From the NCBI RefSeq assembly GCF_004379255.2, contig NC_056044.1, positions 4,241,001-4,305,000 of the forward strand: a stretch of 64,000 nt of DNA, written 5' to 3'. The translations under genes and the position numbers were made by a program. The notes beneath the pieces were generated by a model that worked only from the letters and a program-made list of their open reading frames with translations, was not told where the DNA came from and did no database searches. The first letter of the stretch is position 1; the number at the start of each line of letters is the position of its first letter. Positions 56,225-64,000 of the stretch are shown in pieces. The stretch comes from Salvia splendens (Eukaryota; Streptophyta; Magnoliopsida; Lamiales; Lamiaceae).

Positions 56225-56570
56225 TATTACATCCTAGCCCCAAGGCTTGCTAAACCCTTGGGGAATACATGAAACGTACGCCGAACAATCAAACACGGCC
56301 AATCTTAAACTAAACTGCTCAACAAACATTTACATTACAGATCATAAATCGTCCATTACTGAGAATAAAAAAACCATTACAGAGTAATATATGTACATTA
56401 TATGTATCAGTAAAAACTACTCCCTGGCCGAGATGATATCTAAACCCTAGATGAATGGCTGAAACTAGTGGACTTTGCGACGGTTTTGTTACTGAATACA
56501 TACTACACCCTAGCCCCAAGGATTGCTAAACCCTTGGGGAATACATGAAACGTGCGCCGAACAATCAAAC
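56225..56570 (-). repeat. Two inverted hairpin units of element Y
   Basis: CCTAGCCCCAAGGCTTGCTA and CCTAGCCCCAAGGATTGCTA, each continuing AACCCTTGGGG and then GAAACGT, about 295 bp apart. CCCCAAGG pairs with CCTTGGGG, so bases changed on both arms relative to X and Z (CCCCTAAG/CTTAGGGG) while pairing was kept. Confidence 0.85.
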
Positions 56571-57191
56571 GAGACCAATCTTAAACTATACTACTCAGCA
56601 AACATTTACATTACAGATCACAAATCGTCCATTACTGAAAATAAAAACTATTACAGAGTAATATATGTACATTATGTGTATCAGTAACAATACATGCTGT
56701 CAGATTCTACATCGATCGATTACTCCAACAAATCGGAATTTCAGTTAACAACTTGGATTAATAATCAATGAAGGCAAAAAAATTGATTACCTTCTTCCAT
56801 TGTTCAGTAAAAACGAAAGCAATGACCGAGACCTCCCACAAATCGGTATATTTAGAGAATAAATACAAACCATGTCTTCTTCGATTTAGAAAAACAGCCA
56901 ACAATTTAGGACCTTAAAGTGTTCAATGGAGAAGAGACGCTGAAAGTTTAGGGAGAGAAGACAGTTTGCAGCGTGAAATCGTGGAGAATAACCGTTGTGA
57001 TCTTTGATAGAGATAATCAAGGAAGTTACCATAACAAACTAATTTGTGTATCCCAATTTTGACCTTTTTTATTTTTTTAATCATTTAAATTAAATTCATG
57101 AGGCATTATTTTCGGCCATCAGATCTTGAAAATGAAGGGCCGAGATTCAGTTGGACAATAGAAAAATAATGGAAAAGGATATGAATATACC

Positions 57192-57211
57192 TATATATAT
57201 ATATATATATA
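57192..57211. repeat. (TA)10 at the right end of Y
   Basis: Pure TA run closing the cluster; unique AT-rich sequence follows. Confidence 0.9.
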
Positions 57212-58998
57212 GTCTCCAGTTTGTATTAAATTTCGTCATTTTATCACTCGACTTTAATTTATATTATTCGGCCGTTTTAGTCAATGATTAATTACATAGT
57301 TTAACTCATGCTGTCACTTGAGGATGATCTAGTGGCTGGAGTGGATATTTATAAGGTCAGAGTTTAGGAAAAAGAACAAAATACTTTAGTAATCATAATA
57401 CTAATATTTATGATGTAAGTCTATACATTTATCACTACGTACATTTTAAAGAATAAAAACAGATTCATTAAAAACATGAGTACGGAGTAATCCAACTCCA
57501 TACAAACTTGGGTTACAAATAGATTTGGATTTGGATAATGAACATAAACCTTGTTTGTCATTTTTACATAACATTCTTGTCTCTTTGTTATCACTCTTAT
57601 TTCATTTGGGATTGCTTCTTTCTGGTCCCGTATGATTGTTGCCTTCCTAGTTGGGTCGACTAGTCGTTGGTTTGCGTTATGTGTACGATGTTGCTTCTTG
57701 GTCTCGTGGGGCAAGTTTCGATGGTACTTGTGATGCCCCGGTGGTCTCGTGTGTACAATGTACAATGTTGTTCCTAGTTCCTTTGTATGAAGTCTTTGTA
57801 TTAGGAAGGAGAATAAAAAACAGGATAACAAGTGTGACTTTAACGACAAAAAACAACTGTTATTAATATAAAAAAAATCCATCGACCGAATTTTGAGTTG
57901 TAGTTTGCATAGTTGGCCGTGTGTACTATGATCGAAACATACGAATGTTAAATTTGTCGACCGCAATATGTCTTACGAATTCAGTTCTCGTTACGTTACC
58001 ATCAGTATTAGAGGCGTTTTTTCTAATTCACACTTTATTAATTTATTTTCAAAAAGTTTTATTGTACGTACATTGAGAGAAAAGGCATATTCAAACTTAT
58101 TTTCGGTTTTCTTCTTAGAATAACGAATTTGCATATATCTGGCATGTGGCATGTGTTTTCTTACATAAGAATGGCATTACATGTTTAGAAAACAAGAGTA
58201 ATGTCTTTGGATGCAGGAAGTTGAATTTCAGAAAAATGATTTGTAGCTAAGATTTTTGTAATGAACTCAAGGTTAGTTGTGTGTCAATTCCACATTCCAA
58301 GTGGACTATAAAGAATCCTAAATTTGTAGTAATTTAAAACATACATGTTGAAGGAAATATTGGCATGTGGTAAATTAAGGCATGTTAGATGTCAAACTAT
58401 ATATTGTTGTTAGTTATGTTTTACAATCACTAAAATGACCACATTGCATAAGGATTCATCATCTTTGTACTAACAATATTTACTAGTTTTAATATGTATA
58501 TATCTAAATATCTTGAGTTTTTTCTGCATATAGTAAAACCTCTATAAAATAAAACTCAAGATAAATTTAAACATGAATCTACTATCACTTGAACATTGTA
58601 AGACATGATTAAATAAAATATGAATCTACTAGCACTTGTTTTTGTTTAACTGCAGCATTCATCTATCTTTAAATTCCCGATAGCTATATATGGTGTTGTC
58701 TTCTCACTATTGCATTGGTGAAAAAAATTGCCATAAAGAAAGTATTAATTAATTGATTATATTATATCACTAAACTAATAAAATCCTCCGATACCAACAA
58801 CATCAATTTATAATTTTACTATATTACATTATTGTTTAAATTAAATAAACTATACGTACACTGCACTCACCACCCTACTCTAGTACCCTGAGATAAGATA
58901 GATTTTGTATGATGTAAATTTTGTGGACAATTTTTTTTATCTTTTCTTAAGGAAGGTGAATATTTTCCACAATTAACATGATACCCTAAGATATCAAT
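57212..58998. other. AT-rich intergenic stretch
   Basis: A 181-codon minus frame at 57421-57966 has no recognisable domain and low-complexity composition. I do not call it a gene. Nothing else is supported. Confidence 0.5.
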
Positions 58999-59379
58999 TG
59001 CTGCAAGTATCTATAACTTCAACAAATAATAATTAACAAGCTCTATCGTGTGGAAATGAGATACAAACTTATCGGGCGAAAAATTATACGAAAATAAAGG
59101 AAAAATTACACGGAAAACTTATGGAAAGTGGTAAGCCGAGTCGAGGAGTCCTCTTTCCGCAAGACGAGATACGCCCCGGTAGTGCTCACGGTTTGGCGTG
59201 TCGTCCCCAAAGATAAAACGGCTTCGTCTCTGAAGTAGCAGCACCGCTAGCAGCAGAGCTCCGGTGAACGGGAGTAAGGCGGGGGCAGAGCTTTGACGGG
59301 GAAGATTATGCAGAGAGGGAGAGAGCGTGAATGCAAGATGCTTGTGTATGTTCTGTGTAGAATGCAATGGATGCATGCA

Positions 59380-59388
59380 TATTTATAG
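59380..59388 (-). promoter_or_regulatory. TATA box of LTR D
   Basis: CTATAAATA on the minus strand, followed within 40 bases by a leader-like CATTCTACACAGAAC. Confidence 0.7.
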
Positions 59389-59547
59389 GTCAAGTCCACC
59401 TGCAGGGCATTGATGAAGTCAACAACCATTATGTGTGCCATGATGGCTTGACTGTAACCGCCGGGAGTTATTGACTGGTGTACTAGCCAGTAGGAGCTGA
59501 AGAGACACGACGCACCTGGACATGCTACACGGCGAGATACACCATGG

Positions 59548-59670
59548 ACCGGCGGGGACCTTTTGTCTCCCGTTATGCGTCGGGGTCCAGCGGGGACCTT
59601 TTGTCTCCCGTTGTGCGTCGGGGTCCAGCAGGAACCTTTTGTCCCCCGTCATGCGTTGGGGTCCAGCAGG
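59548..59670 (-). repeat. 38-bp tandem repeat in LTR D
   Basis: Just over three copies with starts near 59554, 59592 and 59630 (GGGGACCTTTTGTCTCCCGT, then TATGCGTC and GGGGTCCAGC). They form the GC-rich upstream part of U3. Confidence 0.88.
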
Positions 59671-60228
59671 ACCATGACGTGGACCAGGACCCGTCGAGGA
59701 TAGCGTGGAGTTTGGGGTGGTCTAAAAAGAACAAGCGAGGCTCGAACCACGCTCAACGATCAGCTCCAAAGTACAGCCCAAAGACCACCCAAAGACCAAT
59801 TGCCAAGGCACAAGGCACAAGGCACCCGGTGCGTGGGTCGCGGGTCGCGGGTTGCGGGCGGGTGGCGGCAGCGCGCGCATGTGCGCGCGTGTGGGCTCTG
59901 TCACCCGTCTTATTCCACGATAATTATTACAATGATAATTCATCTGATTAAATACTTCATCAAAGAAGTTTATCATCCCCGATGTGGGATAATTAACACC
60001 TAGTTAATTAATCTCTTAGTCTTTTCACATAGCTCATTTCTAGCTTTATTGTGACCAACTTTGATATATTATTTCTCACTCACCGGGAATTGAATTTGAG
60101 AAAATGAATATACTACGGTCATCTACTTGGAACGTAGATCGACATTATTGCATTTAATTTCACAAAATTAAATGTCTTGTAACATTTATTATTAGTCAAA
60201 AATCATTTGACCAAGCACGATTCTAACA

Positions 60229-60240
60229 ATCCCCCACATG
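60229..60240 (-). other. Polypurine tract of element D
   Basis: On the minus strand ATGTGGGGGAT abuts the LTR start. Confidence 0.75.
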
Positions 60241-60791
60241 AGTGGAAATTGCCAAATGCATATGTATGCAGACACAAGCTCAACCCTCAAGAGGTATGTA
60301 AGCATAAGGATAGATAGTTTTTGGCTTTGAACCATCCATAGTCAACACCATCGGATACACAGGCGGACTAGTAGCGCGATGCTTTGAACTATTCCTCCAC
60401 GGCGTGCACCGAGACAATGATGTTAACACTTAAACACCTCAACCTCATCCGTTCTCACGTTTTGTGTCCATTTCAGGCATTGGACACCACTTTGGATTCA
60501 TAAGTGTATTGTTTGAAGCGACCCCACTTCACACTTACCTAGGTGATTCCTCGTTAAGTATTATGCCATACTCGGTCTCCTTGAGAACTTCATCTCAACG
60601 AGATCCTTTAGGGATCATTAAAAGTCCTAGACTTAACCTCACCACTAGGAAAGTTTTACAACACTCTATTGCTCTCTAGGGAATAGATATAGATGAGTGT
60701 TTCACACGAACTCTCATAGATTAGTTTTCCCATTGAACCAAGTTGTTGGGATCTTCATTCATCATGGTTAGGTTACCACTATGACAATTCT
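60241..60791 (-). other. 3' leader of element D
   Basis: Non-coding interval of about 550 bp between the pol end and the polypurine tract; nothing else is seen. Confidence 0.5.
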
Positions 60792-63700
60792 TTAGTTTGT
60801 GGATTTCAAACTCATTCCCTCTAGCAACTTATTCATTTGATCACGGTTTAACCCTTTGGTTAGAGGATCTGCTAGATTATATAATGGCTTCACATAGTCA
60901 ATTGTAATCACCCTTGTTGTGATCAAATGTCTCACGGTATTATGTCGTCGACGAATATGTCGAGATTTACCGTTATAGAAGTCATTGTTTACCCTTCCGA
61001 TAACAGCTTGGCTATCACAGTGAATCAACACTAGAGGCACTGGCTTAGACCAACATGGAATATCTTCAAGGAAGTTCTTAAGCCACTCGACTTTTTCCCC
61101 AGCTTTATCTAAAGCTATGAATTCCGATTTCATGGTTGAACGGGCTATACATGTCTGTTTCGTGGATTTCCACGACACAGCACCACCCACAATAGTGAAG
61201 ACGTATCCACTTGTTGAAAGTGAGTCTTTGTTATCAGATATCCAATTTGCATCACAGTACCCTTCAAGTACCGGGGGTATCTCGAAAAGTGTAGCCCATG
61301 ATTTTGATTATACTTGAGATACCTCAAAACTCTTACAAGAGCTTTCCAACGCTCTTTGCTTGGATTGCTCGTATAACGACTCAACTTGTTCACGGCGCAA
61401 GCAATATCAGGTCGAGTGCAATTAGTAAGATACATAATGCATCCAATAACCCGTGCATAATCTTCTTGTGCGACGGGCTCACCCCGGTTCTTGCTTAAGT
61501 GAACATTGAGCTCTTTAGGCGTCTTAGCCGGGATGTCATCATAGGCATTGAACCTCTTTAATACTTTCTCAACATAATGATATTGTGTTAATGTGATTCA
61601 TTCGGATGTTCTTAGAATTTTCATTCCAAGAATTACATCGGCTAGACCCATATCCTTTATGTCGAAGTTTCTCTTTAACATGGCTTTCGTATAGTTAATC
61701 ACTTGGGTGTTACTACCCATGATTAACATATCATCAACGTAGAGACACACTATAACGTATCCATTATTTGTGTTCTTAATGTAGACACATTTGTCACATT
61801 CGTTTAAATACATTTGATAACATCACGTTATCAAATTTCAAGTGTCACTGCAACGGCACTTGTTTCAATTCATAGAGGGATTTAACCAGCTTGCATACCC
61901 TTTTCTCTTGTCCAGATACTACAAAACCTTCAGGTTGTTCCATATAGATTTCATCTTCAAGGTCACAATTTAGAAACGCAGTCTTAATATCCATTTGATG
62001 AATCTCATGATTGTGTACAGCAGCAATCGCGAGAAGCACTCGAATTGATGTAATCCTTGTTACAGGTGAGTAGGTATCGAAGAAATCGTACCCTTCCTTT
62101 TGTTTAAAGCCTTTGACTACCAGTCTAGCTTTATACTTGTCCACTGTTCCATCGGCCTTAAACTTTCTTTTAAGGACCCATTTGCATCCTAAAGGTTTAG
62201 CACCTTCAGGTAGATCAACCAACACTCACGTGTGGTTTAGCAAAATTGAATCAATTTCACTTTGAACAGCTTCTTTCCAATGCTACCCGTCTGGGCCAGC
62301 AAAGGCTACTTTTATCGATGTTGGTTCTTCATCCAACATAAATGCAATATAGTCAGGACCAAATGTCTTTGGTGTTCTGACCCTGCTACCACGTCTTAGT
62401 ACCGCATCGTTTGGATCATGCCTTGTTCGCTTGCGCGATTCAGGCTCTTCATCCACTGATTTAGAACTAGTGGCTTCATCCTCAATTCTCGTCTCAGAAT
62501 TGGGTGCAATATTTTCCTTGTCTTTGCAAGGAAATATATTTTCAAGAAATACAACATTTCTTGACTCGATTGTTGTTCCCACGGTCACAGTCGGTATTTC
62601 AGACTTGTGGACAACGAATCGATATGCACTACTATTAAGTGCATACCCAATAAAGATATAATCAACCGTTTTAGGACTGATTATAACTTCTTTGGGCGGA
62701 GGAACTATTACCTTAGTCAAACACCCCCACACTTTGAGGTATTTGTAGGATGACTTCCTTCCCTTCCACATCTCATAAGGAGTAACGTCCTTACCTTTGC
62801 GTGAGATTTTGTTAAGGATGTAGTTGGCTGTCAAAACAGCTTCCCCCTAAGTGTTCTGGGGCATCCCCGAACTGATTAGTAACGCATTCATCATCTCTTT
62901 GAGAGTTCGATTCTTGCGTTCTGCAACACCATTAGATTGTGGTGAATATGGTGCAGTCGCTTGGTGAATTATACCACTTGCGTCGCATAATTCCTCAAAT
63001 GGGGCTATGTATTCACCCCATCTATCACTTCGAATCATTTTGATTTTACATCCAAGTTGATACTCGACTTCGTTCTTATAATTTTTGAACGCTTCTATTG
63101 CTTTGTCTTTACTTCTTAAAAGATAGACATAGCAATATCGTGTGCAATCATCTATGAATGTGATAAAGTATTTTTTACCACCTCTCGTTTGCACCAATTT
63201 TAAGTCACATACGTCCGTGCGAATTAATTCAAGGGGTTTTGTGTTCCGTTCAACCGAATGAAACGGTAACTTAGTCATTTTCGCCTCAAGACAAGTTTCA
63301 CATTTATTTTGAGTTTCTACTTCTTTTGCCTTTAGTAAATCTAAACTTACTAATCTTTTAATGCCATTTGGATTTACATGTCTCAGTCTATTGTGCCACA
63401 AGTTAGAACACTCAGCCAAGTAAAAAGAAGTAGATGCATTCTTATTATTAGCCAACGGCTTAGGGACATGGCGTACAGCTACACTAAGCTTGAAAAATCA
63501 GTCTATTACAAAGCCTTTTCCGAGTGACTTTCCAAACTTGTACAAAGAAAACCTATCAGATTCAAATACAAGTTTAAACCCCTTATTCACTAGTATTGAT
63601 CCTGACACTATGTTATTGCGGATGACCGGGACGTGCAGCACATCCTTCAAAGTGATGGTGACGCCGGACGTCATCATGAGAATCACGTCTCCAATGCCGA

Positions 63701-64000
63701 GGACTTGAGACGAGGCTTGATTCCCCATATTGATCTTCCTCCCTTCAACTGCAGTGTAGGAGGCGAACTTGCTCTCATCAGCACAAACGTGGGCAGTAGC
63801 TTCAGTGTCGATATACCAGCCACCTTTGTTATCAACAAGGTTGACTTCTTCCGTGACCACAACAACAAGGTCACTTTCATCCCAGTCCTTGAACTCTTTT
63901 TCAACAATGTGGGCATGGCCCTTGGAAAAGTGGCCAGGTTTGCCACAGTTATAGCAGTTGCCTTCAACCTTCCTCGCAGGCTGCTTCTTCTTGCCATTGT
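60792..64000 (-). pseudogene. Gag-pol of copia element D, multiply broken
   Basis: Reading leftwards: gag zinc knuckle CYNCGKPGHFSKGH (last Cys replaced by His); protease DTEATAHVC (Glu where DTG has Gly); WHNRLRH and CETC; integrase with [15 protein letters not shown] and [11 protein letters not shown] with GCKWVLKRKFKADG and LYVDDMLIMGS; RNase H with STMKSEF, HCDSQA and DPLTKG, ending LKSTN. Stops interrupt it near 63496, 62841, 62268, 62229, 61842 and 61595, and frame changes occur near 61815 and 61260. At three stops (62841, 62229, 61842) the family usually has Trp, consistent with G-to-A changes of TGG. It cannot encode a working polyprotein. Confidence 0.9.

Larger units (their letters stand above)
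53774..57191 (+). mobile_element. (TA)n element Y, carries AT-hook gene copy and transposase remnant
   Basis: The left end ACCTGAACACTCCCC is followed by TATTCAGGTCC (related to the hairpin end seen whole at 46814-46850). The right end, inverted, is GGTATATTCATATCC, followed by (TA)10. On the plus strand are AT-hook exons (54390-55033); on the minus strand is a zinc-knuckle transposase tail (56051-55684). Two inverted hairpin units lie at 56225-56290 and 56505-56570. The right terminal 180 bp is colinear with the left end of X (TCCTTTTC, GGCC, GGAAACTTCCTTAAT or GGTAACTTCCTTGAT). Confidence 0.72.
58999..60228 (-). repeat. 3' LTR of element D, about 1.23 kb
   Basis: On the minus strand it starts TGTTAGAATCG right after the polypurine tract, carries a GC-rich U3 with 38-bp repeats and a TATA box at 59380-59388, and appears to end TTGCAGCA near 58999. 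The inner edge is firm; the outer edge is a guess because the other LTR is not in the window. An 85-codon open frame at 59119-59376 lies in R/U5 and is treated as LTR sequence. Confidence 0.7.
58999..64000 (-). mobile_element. Copia element D, minus strand, decayed, cut by window end
   Basis: The 3' LTR, 3' leader and gag-pol through the gag zinc knuckle are visible. The rest of gag, the primer site and the 5' LTR lie beyond 64000. Many nonsense and frameshift changes show that this copy is old. Confidence 0.88.

Noticed and set aside
57421..57966. 181-codon minus-strand ORF as a gene
   Set aside because: Low-complexity, Leu/Phe- and Asn/His-rich composition, no domain, no promoter or splice context; probably chance.
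59119..59376. 85-codon ORF with a TATA box as a small peptide gene
   Set aside because: It lies downstream of the TATA box inside the LTR of element D, where R/U5 is expected; no independent support.

Overview
This window is nuclear DNA of a flowering plant. The evidence is AT-rich intergenic sequence, GT-AG introns, Ty1/copia elements primed by initiator tRNA-Met, PIF/Harbinger, Stowaway, hAT, CACTA and MULE-type MITEs, a plant AP2/ERF (DREB) gene and an RHIP1-type gene. The protein style suggests a eudicot, perhaps an asterid such as Lamiales, but that placement is weak.

Layout. 1-3917: 3' part of copia element A, inserted into a MITE whose right remnant follows. 4649-17103: copia element B, full length but decayed, TSD ATTTT; its 3' LTR is split by a younger minus-strand copia element C (9045-16785, TSD GTATG). 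C has an open pol but almost no gag, and its leader carries a Harbinger MITE. 18084-18578: two-exon PHD-finger mini-gene (minus). 20.8-23.7 kb: a duplicated segment with a MITE in only one copy. 23928-27120: nine-exon RHIP1-like gene (minus). 28.3-34.6 kb: two hAT elements, a solo LTR holding a CACTA MITE, and an LTR plus gag fragment. 35.7-40.2 kb: a Harbinger MITE, a Harbinger element encoding only the MYB-like ORF1, a foldback MULE with a 9-bp TSD, and a SINE. 43949-44599: DREB-type AP2/ERF gene (minus). 46369-57191: five elements packed end to end and separated by (TA)n tracts. 59-64 kb: 3' part of decayed minus-strand copia element D.

Three loci look like host genes (PHD, RHIP1-like, DREB). 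They are unlinked in function and each has its own promoter.

The most unusual part is 46.4-57.2 kb. The elements share related ends, sit in TA microsatellites, repeat a CCCCTAAG/CTTAGGGG hairpin unit about twelve times and are dense in TAATGCA words. Two of them (X minus, Y plus, head to head across a 72-bp TA tract) carry diverged copies of a gene whose first exon encodes an AT-hook (RGRP). One also keeps the zinc-knuckle tail of a FAR1/MULE-like transposase. All reading was done by eye; homology calls rest on motif recognition and no search was run.
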